From JAYXXU01 sp049301135 (GTDB taxonomy: Bacteria; Pseudomonadota; Gammaproteobacteria; Pseudomonadales; Moraxellaceae), in NCBI GenBank assembly GCA_049301135.1, contig JBAQKP010000248.1:1-22726 (forward strand): a stretch of DNA of 22,726 nucleotides, read 5' to 3'. A program made the translations under genes and the position numbers. Positions within the stretch are counted from its first letter, which is position 1; each line of letters begins with the position of its first letter. Below the pieces are notes generated by a model. The model searched no databases, was not told the origin of the DNA, and was given only the letters and a program-made list of their open reading frames with translations. Of the stretch, positions 14,832-22,726 are shown piece by piece.

Positions 14832-14847
14832 GTGAAGTCTGTGTGAA
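14832..14847 (-). promoter_or_regulatory. cre-tag: CreB-binding site upstream of creD
   Basis: On the minus strand the sequence is TTCAC-ACAGAC-TTCAC, an exact match to the cre-tag TTCAC-N6-TTCAC recognised by phosphorylated CreB in E. coli and by its counterpart in Aeromonas. It starts 70 bases upstream of the creD ATG and 11 bases after the stop of the preceding gene. This predicts a CreB-activated promoter for creD (and the coupled 136-residue gene) separate from the upstream operon. Confidence 0.88.
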
Positions 14848-14858
14848 ATCAAGCGTAA

Positions 14859-15638
14859 TTAATCCCCGCACCCCCCGCCACAGCCCGAATCACCACCTGA
14901 GTCACTCCCTGAACTGCCACTATCGCTAACATCAATGCTGGTTCCACCGCAGCTTCCACCCCCGTCACCAGCCGAACTCGCATCACGCACCCTGAGCAAC
15001 TGTTGCAACTGATCTAAGCTGTAGTGCAAGCCATGCGGCCATTCGAGGTGTTGATCAATCGCAAACAACAGGGGGAGTGCATACGCTGCTTGCGGGCGCA
15101 TGTTTTCCAGTTGGCAAGCACCGTGCCACGTGGCTTTAAGGGCGTTTTGCTGTGTGCTATTGGATAGTCGTTGCATGTCGACTGATGGGCGATGGTGCAG
15201 CATATGACCGAAGGCACGCCGACAAAACTGATCATAACTCCGTGTATCTAAGATAAATGCGTGCCACAGTGCATCGACCGCTTTCGATGGCATGTTGTGC
15301 AGCTGGTAAGGATGATCCAAGTAAATCAAACAAAAATCCTTAAAGCCACGCTCGATGAGTGGCAGTTGCTCCGGTGTGAGTGCATATTCACGTCGTACAT
15401 CGTGCAGTATGTACAATGGAATTTGATAATTTTCAATATAGTGTGAGCGTTGGTGGCGACGCCCTGTTCGATATTGCAGTCCGCCGATCACACAGCAGAG
15501 GATCAGCAACAAGACGCTGTCCGCATAACGCAGTGCGACCAGCCCCAAAAGGGGCAGGGCGGTAATCATGATCAGTGGTAATCGTGGCGCTTTAAAACGT
15601 TGAAGATCGCGGGTGGTGTTGAGGGGATTATTCGTCAT
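14859..15638 (-). CDS. Membrane-anchored GRDP-like protein with Gly/Ser/Cys-rich tail
   Basis: The 259-residue protein has two adjacent N-terminal membrane helices (about 20-37 and 40-56). A soluble core follows that resembles the glycine-rich-domain-protein-like family: AVDALWHAFILDTRSY (120-135), FC (Cys139) and FGHMLHHRP (143-151). His126, Cys139, His148 and His149 are candidate metal ligands. It ends in a low-complexity tail (from about 223) of Gly, Ser and Asp with Cys230, Cys253 and Cys257. Tails like this occur in several unrelated bacterial membrane proteins. AGGAGG is a perfect ribosome site. It lies between creC and creD, where E. coli has no gene, so an envelope-stress role is inferred from context only. 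Confidence 0.75.
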   Translation of the reverse strand: MTNNPLNTTRDLQRFKAPRLPLIMITALPLLGLVALRYADSVLLLILCCVIGGLQYRTGRRHQRSHYIENYQIPLYILHDVRREYALTPEQLPLIERGFKDFCLIYLDHPYQLHNMPSKAVDALWHAFILDTRSYDQFCRRAFGHMLHHRPSVDMQRLSNSTQQNALKATWHGACQLENMRPQAAYALPLLFAIDQHLEWPHGLHYSLDQLQQLLRVRDASSAGDGGGSCGGTSIDVSDSGSSGSDSGGDSGCGGGCGD

Positions 15639-15811
15639 ATTCAGTCCTCCTGACTGATGGTTAAAGCTAGGTTTGTTTTTAATCCCAATCTGATTCGGTT
15701 GGCGTTGATTTTAATAAATATGCTCTGTGCCGAGCAGGTGAGGTTTTTATTTTTCATGCTATTACGTTAGACCCTAAAGTTGACGTTTTTATGACAGTTC
15801 TTAGGTGTTTT
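15639..15811. other. 173-bp A/T-rich gap between creC and the GRDP-like gene
   Basis: No gene and no cre-tag are seen. A 5-bp stem TGCTC/GAGCA at 15721-15736 is too weak to call a terminator. The gap suggests that the GRDP-like gene may have its own promoter, but I found no convincing -35/-10 pair. Confidence 0.4.
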
Positions 15812-17278
15812 TCATTTATCGGTTTTTGCAGCAGGATGAGTGTGTGCATGCGCCAACCACAAACTGGCACATACGCCGCTTGCGCTGTTGTCCAGCGTGA
15901 CTGCGCCTTCGTGACGCAGCATGATTTCTTTGACCAAGGTCAAACCGATGCCGGTACTCTTGCGGCCGGTCGCTGGTCGGGGCAGCGAGTAATAGCGTTC
16001 AAATACATGCGATAAAGCATAGGCGGGGATTGGCTCACCGTCGTTTTCGATCATCAGATGTACCTGCTGCTGGTCAGGCGGTGCCTCATGGCCTTGCCGT
16101 AGCCGAATCTCGCCCTGTGCAGGGGTAAAATCAATCGCATTGTCCAACAGGTTGCCGATGGCTTGTCCCAGCCAAAATGGTTCAGCCAAAACCCACAGTT
16201 CAGCAGGCAGGCTGTTATTGATATGGATCTGCCCAGTCAGCAGCAGGCTATGCCGTGTCTGTAAGCAGTCGGCCACCAGTTGGCTCAGGTTACAGGGTTG
16301 TAGGGTCATTTCAGTGGCTTGTTGTTCCAAGCGCACTAAGATCAACAGGCGTTCGACCAGTTGTTGTAGACGGTCAGTCTGTTGCTGAATATTGGCCGCA
16401 AACAGTTGCTGATCGGCCAGTGGCAGCGGGTCTTGCAGCAGTTCGGCGCTGGCATTGATTGCGGTTAGTGGGCTTTTGAGTTCGTGGGTCAGGCTGTGTA
16501 CCACTTGCTCAATATAGGCGCGGTCTTCGAGTTGGCTGCGCATTTGGGTCAGCGCTTGAGTCAGGTCGTTGAGTTCACTGGCTGAATAAAAGTGCGGGGC
16601 GGGCAGGCCGTGCGCGGGCAGGGACAGTGCGTAGCGGCGGACTTTATTGATGCTACGGCGTAGCCACCATGCGACCACGCCACACAACAGCAGTGAGATC
16701 AGTACCATCAGCGCGGCTTGTTGCAGCATCTCGCGTTGGGCATTGTCGATATACGGCTGTACGGTGCGACCTGCTTTGCCGACACTGACCACACCGATGA
16801 TTTGTCCACGATCAATTACAGGCGCGGCGACATACATCACCGAGCTGTTTTCGTCATTTGGGTCACTGCGACTGGAGCGTGCGCCATATTGACCGCGCAA
16901 AGTCAGATAGACATCGTTCCAGCGCGAGTAGTCTTGTCTCGTCGCTTGTCCTGTCGAATCATAGCGCACGATGCCTTGTGCGTCCGTGATATACAGGGTT
17001 TGCTGAGCAGTGGTTTTTGGCATGCTGCGGATTGTGGCATTCAGCTCACGACTGAGTGCGGCTTGGATTTTTTGGTCAAACGCCACGTTTTGCAAACGCC
17101 CATCGCGTAGATCATCGGCAACCAATCCAGCGATCAGATTAGCATTGTCCGCTAACGTATCCTCGACCACTTGCCGCATGTTGGGTTTGATTTGTTGTTG
17201 TAAGGCGTGGATGGTGAGCAGACTACCAATCAGCAATACCAGCGTAAACGCCGCCCAAATCCGCACAAAAATCGACAT
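15812..17278 (-). CDS. creC: Sensor histidine kinase CreC
   Basis: In the 488-residue form, two membrane helices (about 5-24 and 186-206) flank a periplasmic sensor region. A HAMP-like linker, then the H-box SLTHELKSPLTAINASAELL, carry the phosphorylated histidine at residue 265. The ATP-binding domain has GNLLDNAIDF (N-box), ENDGEPIP (G1) and STGIGLTLVKEI (G2). It would phosphorylate CreB on an envelope or metabolic signal not yet defined. Two in-frame ATGs exist, at 17284 and 17278. GGTGAG abuts the first but lies six bases before the second, so I prefer 17278. It follows creB by 60-66 bases with no clear terminator. The length is near E. coli CreC (474). Confidence 0.92.
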   Translation of the reverse strand: MSIFVRIWAAFTLVLLIGSLLTIHALQQQIKPNMRQVVEDTLADNANLIAGLVADDLRDGRLQNVAFDQKIQAALSRELNATIRSMPKTTAQQTLYITDAQGIVRYDSTGQATRQDYSRWNDVYLTLRGQYGARSSRSDPNDENSSVMYVAAPVIDRGQIIGVVSVGKAGRTVQPYIDNAQREMLQQAALMVLISLLLCGVVAWWLRRSINKVRRYALSLPAHGLPAPHFYSASELNDLTQALTQMRSQLEDRAYIEQVVHSLTHELKSPLTAINASAELLQDPLPLADQQLFAANIQQQTDRLQQLVERLLILVRLEQQATEMTLQPCNLSQLVADCLQTRHSLLLTGQIHINNSLPAELWVLAEPFWLGQAIGNLLDNAIDFTPAQGEIRLRQGHEAPPDQQQVHLMIENDGEPIPAYALSHVFERYYSLPRPATGRKSTGIGLTLVKEIMLRHEGAVTLDNSASGVCASLWLAHAHTHPAAKTDK

Positions 17279-17344
17279 CTTCATCTCACCCGAAAGTCGC
17301 TACTTGTACTCAGTATGGCACTGATTACGGACGTCGGTTGGATG

Positions 17345-18085
17345 TTAATCACGCTGCAAGCTATAGCCCAAGCCGCGATGGGTCACAATCGGATCAGTTG
17401 GGTGAATAGCGCGTAGCTTGTGGCGCAGCGTTTTAATATGGCTGTCCACCGTGCGCTCAAGGCTATGCTCGGGATGCTGCCAGATCTGCTGCATCAGTTG
17501 TTCACGGCTAAACACCCGTTCAGGCTGTTGTAGGAACAGCAAGATCAAGCCCAATTCGTAGCGGGTGAGATTCAGCAATTGCTGATGATAAAATAGCTGA
17601 TAACTGTGCGGCTGATAACGCCAAGCGCCCCATGTGTGTGGATCAGGCGCGGCTTGCGTGATCTGCTGGATGTGCGCGGCGGGCGGCGGGCTTTCGGTTG
17701 GCTCACTGCTGCTCGGCTGCATACGTCGCCAGATCGCCTTGATGCGTGAGATGATTTCACGCGGGCTAAACGGTTTGGCGCAGTAATCATCCGCGCCGAT
17801 TTCGAGGCCAATAATCCGTTCGATTTCGTCATTGCGCGCGGTCAAAAACAGCAGCGGCGTCTGGTGGGTTTGGCGAATCTGCCGACACAGATCGAAACCA
17901 TCCATATCAGGCAAACCCACGTCCAAAATAATGCAGTCAAAGCTTTGGCTGCTGAATCGTTGCAATGCGCCTTGGGCAGTGCTTTGCCAATCGACCTGCC
18001 AACCTTCGCGCTGTAGGGCGTAGCGCATCGGTTCGGCAATCGCTGGATCGTCTTCGACCAGTAGGATGTGTTTAGATGGGTTCAT
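17345..18085 (-). CDS. creB: Response regulator CreB (OmpR/PhoB type)
   Basis: The 246-residue regulator has a receiver domain (about 5-118), with acidic pocket Glu11-Asp12-Asp13, phospho-acceptor Asp55 in ILDVGLPDMDG, Thr82 and Lys104 in CAKPF. After a Pro/Ser-rich linker (about 122-148), a winged-helix DNA-binding domain (about 150-244) contains RYELGLILLFLQQPERVFSR, RTVDSHIKTLRHKLR and RGLGYSL. The pairing with creC and creD and the exact cre-tag before creD support CreB rather than a generic OmpR-type regulator. The linker is longer than in E. coli CreB (229 in all). Its ATG lies only 3 bases after the stop of the large ATPase gene, with no strong ribosome site, so it is probably coupled to that gene. 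Confidence 0.93.
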   Translation of the reverse strand: MNPSKHILLVEDDPAIAEPMRYALQREGWQVDWQSTAQGALQRFSSQSFDCIILDVGLPDMDGFDLCRQIRQTHQTPLLFLTARNDEIERIIGLEIGADDYCAKPFSPREIISRIKAIWRRMQPSSSEPTESPPPAAHIQQITQAAPDPHTWGAWRYQPHSYQLFYHQQLLNLTRYELGLILLFLQQPERVFSREQLMQQIWQHPEHSLERTVDSHIKTLRHKLRAIHPTDPIVTHRGLGYSLQRD

Positions 18086-18088
18086 ACT

Positions 18089-21000
18089 CTACTGTTTCTC
18101 CGCGTCGGCTTCAGGCGGCACGCTAGCCAACTGTGCCTGTTGGATGTTGCTTTGTCGCACCTGTCCATCCAAGCGTACCAGCAGCATGCGCAATTGCCGT
18201 AGCAGTTGCACGGTCTGGCTTTGACCGGTTTGGATCGCCGTTTGAATCGCTTCGGTCTGGGCGGCCAGTTCAGCATTTGCGCCATCATCTGCACTGCCGA
18301 GTTGTCCCAGCACTTGCGCCAGTAAGCTCGACATTTGCTTGAGTACTTCGCTGATGCTGTGCGGTTCATCAATCTGCACATGCACCTGTGGTGTGAGATC
18401 AAGTTTTTGTAACTGATCCATCAGTTGCGTGGCCAGACTGCTGAGATGTTGCTGCTGCTGTTGTTGCCAGTCTTGTTCGCGTTGGAGGCGGAATTGTTCC
18501 AAGCGCAGTTGTTTGTTGTATGACTCGGCCTGTTGTGTGCCGCGTTGCTCAGTGAGTTGTTGTTGACTGTGTTGCAAACCCGATAGACCATCAACCAGTC
18601 GGCCAAATTGCTCGCCTTGCTGCTGAAGTTGTCGCTCGGTTTGTTGACTGGCAGTCATTTGGAGTTGCTGAAGCCCTTCAGCAATAAACACCAACTGGCG
18701 CACCACTTTTTCACCAGTGTCTTGATCGCCGCCCATCTGTTGTCGGCGTTGAAACTCGCTGGTGATCTGTGTCCAGCGTTCATGTTCCTCATCGCTGAGT
18801 GTCCCGCGCATGGATTTTAGTTTGAGTAAGTTTTCTTCCGCGCCTTGGGTCAGCAGTTGCGCTTCGCCCAGATAGTGATCGTCCAACAGTCGTTCGAGTT
18901 CGGCTTCAGTCATGATCGGCGAGATTTTTTCGGCCAAGCGGTTCATGTTGCGATAGCTGCCTTGCAGCCGAAAACTCGGTTCAGTCCGATACTGATCGGC
19001 TTGCGCACTTGAGGCGATATATTCTTGATTGACCCGCAGCACGGTTTCGCGCACTTTAAACAGGTTTTTCATCACTGCGGTGATGTCCTGTCGCTCAGCG
19101 GCACTGTAATCATAGTCAAAATCAGTGCTTGGCACATCACGGCCATTGGCAAGGTCAACAAACCGATAAAAATCATCCATCCCGCGTGTCGCCATCGGTG
19201 CGATGATCGGATTGGAGCTGATGGCGTTTTCGATATAGGACAGCGCAAACACCTGTTCCATCCCGCTCAACACATCGCCCAAATTATAGATATCGGCACG
19301 GTTGGCCAGCATGTCAGGAATTTTAAACACGTCACCGCTTTCGGTGTAGGGATTGCCCGCCATCGCAATACAAAAGCGCTTGCCGCGCATGTCGTAGGTT
19401 TTGCTTTTGCCGCGCCATACACCTTCAATCCGCCGTGTGCCATCACATAACGAGATGAATTTTTGTAAAAATTCAGGATGCGTGTGCTGAATATCATCCA
19501 GATACAGCATCACGTTGTTGCCCATTTCTAGGGCCAGATTCAGCTTGATCAGTTCGGATTTGGCGGTAGAGTGCAATGCTTGCTCAGGGTCGAGTGAGGT
19601 CACCTCATGGCCGAGGCTTGGGCAGTTGATTTTCATAAAAATCAAACCCAACCGATTGGCGACGTATTCCATCAGGGTGGTTTTGCCATAACCTGGTGGC
19701 GAAATCATCATCAATAGGCCGGTCTGATCGGTGCGCCGATTTTCGCCGACTGTGCCCATTTGTTTGGCAAGGTTATCGCCAATCAACGGCAGATAACTTT
19801 CACTAATCAGCTTGTTACGCACAAACGACGACAGTGGCTTGGGCGTGTATTCACTCAAACGTAAGCGTTCACGCTGCTGCTGCAAAATCTCATGCCGTAG
19901 ATGTTGGAGCTGTTGCCAACCGGTCACCACGACGTGTTCATGCTGTTGTAAGCGCTCAAAAAACTCATCCAACTGAATCGGCAGGGTTTGACCGTTTAAA
20001 CGTGTATGCTGGCCGATTAAACTGCCAATCACAAAGGACAACTCGACCGATTGGACGTGATGCGACAGCGTTGGTGTCAGCAGTCGCGCAATCGCTTCGG
20101 GCAGATAGTGCGCTTGGCGTTGTTGCTCCGGCAGTTTTTGCAAAAATGCACTGAGCCATGTCTCGGCGACCGCCCATGCTTTGCCGTATTGTTGCTGAGA
20201 TTGTCCAAGCGTCTGCTCAAGCGCTTGCTGAAATTCTGCCTGAAAACCTTGTTGTTGCGCGGCTTGCTGAAACGCGTGGCGTTGCTGCTCGGCGTATTGA
20301 GTGCTGACAAAACGCAGGGCTTGGCCTTGTGCTAGGGTGCTTGCCTGTGTGGTCTCGGCCAGTTGCCTGATCAAATACGCTGCGGCTTGCTGGGTTTGTG
20401 TGGCGTTGGCGGGGAGCTGTTGCCGCTGGATAAACTCGGATAGGGCGGGCTGAATTTCGGCGGTGAGTCGTTGCAGCAGTTGCTCGCTGCCAAGAATCTT
20501 GTGCAAACTACCGGCGGACTGGGCGCGCGCCTGTAAGCTGCTGGCGGTTTGGCAGTTCGGTTGCTGGGTCAGGGCTTGCCAAAACAGCATCGCCATCGCG
20601 CGGGCAGTCGGCGAGTAGCGTAACAGTCCGGCCTGTTGTTGCGCCGTCCATAGCGTGCTGACGATCTTAGCGGCATCCACATCATGAATGCCTTTCTCGT
20701 AGCTTTCACGATAGCGCGGCGAAGCAAACTGTCGAATATAATCAATCAGTGCGGTTTGATCGGCCAGATTAAACGGCAGTTGGGGGCTGCTGCTGAGTTG
20801 TTGCAAGATCAAATAGGCCAAATACTCCGCCCGATACACCTGCTCAGATTCGGACGGAATTTGGATGTTCCAATACTGTTGCAGTTCGGCCAGTCGAGCG
20901 TCTTGTAATGGCTCATAAAACTGCGTGCCGGTCAGATGCAGCATCAACTGTCCATCGCGCGGAATCAGCGTTAAATCAAGCTGTTGCTGATTGACACTAA

Positions 21001-22726
21001 ACCGATGTCGCCCAAGCCGAATCAGATTGCCGCCATCCTCAAAAATATCAGCACGGTCACGCACGCTACGCATCGCCGCATCTTGACTGGCGCGTAGCTG
21101 ACCCTCCGCAGCATCCGCTTCTAGGCTTGCCCCGATGTCACGCAATTGTGCCGCCATCTGCCGCACTTTAGCGACCATCGCATCACTGGCAAAAAACGCA
21201 TGTAATTCAGCAAGTTCAGCAAAGCGCTCACTGCGTTGTTTGATGTTGGCAAGGATGCGTTTGCTAGCATCGCTCAGCGTGTTAATTCGCTGTTGGCGTT
21301 GCTCTTGCAGTTGCAAGCGCCGCGCTTCGATGCTGTCTTGCGTGTTATCGCGCTGCTCTAAAATCAGCAGCAAAAAATCATCAAACTCGCTAAATTGGCT
21401 TTCGAGTTCTTGCAGTTGATCCAGCATCCGCGCCAGTAAGCCATCACAGTCATCCGGTGCGGAGAGTGCACCGATGCCATTGGCAAGGCTTTGTTCGTAC
21501 AAGCGAATTCTGGCGGCAAATTGCGCCCGTGCTTCGGCACTGCCTTGTTCGCGCAAGCGGATTTCGGCCTCGGCGCGTTGTTGGTTGATGGTGGCGTAAA
21601 TACTGGAAATATTTTCGGCGATTTGGGTTTGTTGGGTGGTGTTATCGCCACTCATCGAGGCCAACATGCTCTGAATCATATCCAGACCCAGCGTTAGTTC
21701 GCGATATTGCGCCACCAGCTTACTGAGTTGATCGCGGCTTTGTGCTTGCGCGACTTGGCGCACCAGCTCGGCAAGCGTGTTGCGATAGCCTTGCAACGCC
21801 GCATCAGAGGCCAAAAAATCAAAGGTTTGTACGGTCAGTTGATCTTGTGCAGTTTTTAATTCAGTTTGCAATTGATCCAGTCGCACCGTATCAATATAGC
21901 GACGATCCTTTAAGGTCATCAGTTGACCTTGATGGTCACGCAGTTTTTTCAGATAACTGACAAACTGATCTGGCGCGTTCCATTGTTTTGGTTTGAGATC
22001 GCGCAGCAGTTGTGCCTGTTGTTGCGCGATTTGCTCAATCGCCTGATTGGATTGCTGCCGAATCGCTTGGACTTTTTCGTATTCATCAATCATCAACTCG
22101 GCAGTGCCACGCGCCGCCACCATTTGCTGTTGAAAAGTCTGAAAATGCGCTTCACTCAGCCAAAAATACTGATCCAACGTCCGATCAATTTGCCGAATTA
22201 ACCCATTAAAATGTCGTTCAGAAGCAGTGGATTGCTCAATCAGCTTGACGATACCGTTGAGTTCAGCAATCCCACGCACCAGCTCAGGATTACCGATTTT
22301 GCCCAGCACACTGTCGTTGCGCTGCTGCTGTTCGGCATGCACGCTGTCCGTCATAAACGGCGTTTGCCACAGTTGCAGCGGATGCACCAAAGTCGGCTCA
22401 CCTTCAGCGTGAAAAATCGCCAGCCGGCCGCTATTGTGCAGTGCGTAGCCATGCCCAATCAGTGGCGTGTCAGTGCTTTTGTTAATCAAATTATAGCGAT
22501 ACAGCAGCACATGGCCGGTTTTTTGCGCAAAAAACACAAACAGTACATCTTCGCCATTGGGGGCGCGGATCGTGCGTAAAAACCGAAAATCCTCATCAGG
22601 AATCTCATAAATTTTGAGATCGCCACTGCTTAAATAAAAACCAGATGGAAAAATAACCCCATGATTTTCAGGCAGCAACACCACAGAACCGGCCAGTTGA
22701 TCAATGCGCTGCACCTGCTGCAAATC
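18089..22726 (-). CDS. Giant AAA ATPase, DUF3686 / 'DNA repair ATPase'-like (5' end outside window)
   Basis: At least 1545 codons are open from the right edge, so the N-terminus is missing. Residue numbers count from the TTG at 22723. The N-terminal part (about 1-130) is beta-rich (LLPENHGVIFPSGFYL). A long helical, coiled-coil-like region follows (about 155-560). The AAA+ core has Walker A SPPGYGKTT (1008-1016), Walker B VMLYLDDIQ (1071-1079), sensor-1-like MAGNPYTESG (1121-1130) and ANRADIYNLGD with a candidate arginine finger Arg1142. The C-terminus (about 1340-1530) is Gln-rich, with Q-runs near 1420, and again helical. It is a large cytoplasmic remodelling ATPase. 'DNA repair' is only the family label, and function is not established. 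It is followed at 3 bases by creB. Confidence 0.85.
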   Translation of the reverse strand, partial: DLQQVQRIDQLAGSVVLLPENHGVIFPSGFYLSSGDLKIYEIPDEDFRFLRTIRAPNGEDVLFVFFAQKTGHVLLYRYNLINKSTDTPLIGHGYALHNSGRLAIFHAEGEPTLVHPLQLWQTPFMTDSVHAEQQQRNDSVLGKIGNPELVRGIAELNGIVKLIEQSTASERHFNGLIRQIDRTLDQYFWLSEAHFQTFQQQMVAARGTAELMIDEYEKVQAIRQQSNQAIEQIAQQQAQLLRDLKPKQWNAPDQFVSYLKKLRDHQGQLMTLKDRRYIDTVRLDQLQTELKTAQDQLTVQTFDFLASDAALQGYRNTLAELVRQVAQAQSRDQLSKLVAQYRELTLGLDMIQSMLASMSGDNTTQQTQIAENISSIYATINQQRAEAEIRLREQGSAEARAQFAARIRLYEQSLANGIGALSAPDDCDGLLARMLDQLQELESQFSEFDDFLLLILEQRDNTQDSIEARRLQLQEQRQQRINTLSDASKRILANIKQRSERFAELAELHAFFASDAMVAKVRQMAAQLRDIGASLEADAAEGQLRASQDAAMRSVRDRADIFEDGGNLIRLGRHRFSVNQQQLDLTLIPRDGQLMLHLTGTQFYEPLQDARLAELQQYWNIQIPSESEQVYRAEYLAYLILQQLSSSPQLPFNLADQTALIDYIRQFASPRYRESYEKGIHDVDAAKIVSTLWTAQQQAGLLRYSPTARAMAMLFWQALTQQPNCQTASSLQARAQSAGSLHKILGSEQLLQRLTAEIQPALSEFIQRQQLPANATQTQQAAAYLIRQLAETTQASTLAQGQALRFVSTQYAEQQRHAFQQAAQQQGFQAEFQQALEQTLGQSQQQYGKAWAVAETWLSAFLQKLPEQQRQAHYLPEAIARLLTPTLSHHVQSVELSFVIGSLIGQHTRLNGQTLPIQLDEFFERLQQHEHVVVTGWQQLQHLRHEILQQQRERLRLSEYTPKPLSSFVRNKLISESYLPLIGDNLAKQMGTVGENRRTDQTGLLMMISPPGYGKTTLMEYVANRLGLIFMKINCPSLGHEVTSLDPEQALHSTAKSELIKLNLALEMGNNVMLYLDDIQHTHPEFLQKFISLCDGTRRIEGVWRGKSKTYDMRGKRFCIAMAGNPYTESGDVFKIPDMLANRADIYNLGDVLSGMEQVFALSYIENAISSNPIIAPMATRGMDDFYRFVDLANGRDVPSTDFDYDYSAAERQDITAVMKNLFKVRETVLRVNQEYIASSAQADQYRTEPSFRLQGSYRNMNRLAEKISPIMTEAELERLLDDHYLGEAQLLTQGAEENLLKLKSMRGTLSDEEHERWTQITSEFQRRQQMGGDQDTGEKVVRQLVFIAEGLQQLQMTASQQTERQLQQQGEQFGRLVDGLSGLQHSQQQLTEQRGTQQAESYNKQLRLEQFRLQREQDWQQQQQQHLSSLATQLMDQLQKLDLTPQVHVQIDEPHSISEVLKQMSSLLAQVLGQLGSADDGANAELAAQTEAIQTAIQTGQSQTVQLLRQLRMLLVRLDGQVRQSNIQQAQLASVPPEADAEKQ

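Noticed and set aside
15721..15736. Stem TGCTC/GAGCA as a terminator for creC
   Set aside because: Only 5 bp of stem with a 6-base loop and no proper adjacent T-run in the creC direction.
22211..22579. 122-codon plus-strand open frame opposite the giant ATPase
   Set aside because: It is one of many shadow frames opposite a high-quality coding region, with no ribosome site or recognisable motif.

Overview
The window looks like chromosomal DNA of a gammaproteobacterium, most plausibly Pseudomonadales (a Moraxellaceae-type genome). The basis is gene content: a CreBCD system with a canonical cre-tag, a YajQ protein, a TrxC thioredoxin, a BigR/Blh-type sulfur pair, and mixed base composition near 50% GC with TTG/GTG starts in places. 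This placement is inference; there is no rRNA or other taxonomic marker. I saw no tRNA, CRISPR array, insertion sequence or origin.

Left part (1-2829): a partial ArsR-family repressor (minus) diverges from a persulfide-dioxygenase-like metallo-hydrolase (plus). Between them lie AT-rich inverted repeats and two oppositely directed promoters whose -35 boxes nearly meet. An alpha/beta hydrolase and a zinc-ribbon thioredoxin (TrxC) follow.

Cyclic-di-GMP block (2830-7872): three paralogous membrane diguanylate cyclases lie head to tail on the plus strand. All have GGEEF active sites and RxxD inhibitory sites. They run into a minus-strand pair, yajQ (a family with known c-di-GMP receptors) and a DUF4442 hotdog protein. 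The last cyclase and the DUF4442 gene share 4 bases at their stops. Predicted makers and a possible receptor of the same second messenger therefore sit together.

Middle part (7873-12907): a CorA-type metal transporter and a small rhodanese are followed by a DUF433 gene that overlaps an mcrB-like GTPase gene by 4 bases. That in turn overlaps mcrC. This is a type IV (modification-dependent) restriction unit with a DUF433 protein as its first gene. The N-terminal domain of the McrB protein is unfamiliar and its DNA is visibly richer in A/T than the rest of the gene.

Right part (12874-22726, all minus): a very large AAA ATPase with a long coiled-coil-like region (resembling the DUF3686 'DNA repair ATPase' family; N terminus outside the window) is followed 3 bases later by creB. 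Then come creC, a membrane protein with a GRDP-like core and a Gly/Ser/Cys tail, creD, and an unrecognised 136-residue gene that starts inside the end of creD. A perfect cre-tag (TTCAC-N6-TTCAC) lies 70 bases upstream of creD. The last gene overlaps mcrC tail to tail by 34 bases.

The two arrangements most likely to be under-described are DUF433-McrB-McrC and ATPase-CreB-CreC-GRDP-CreD-136 aa.
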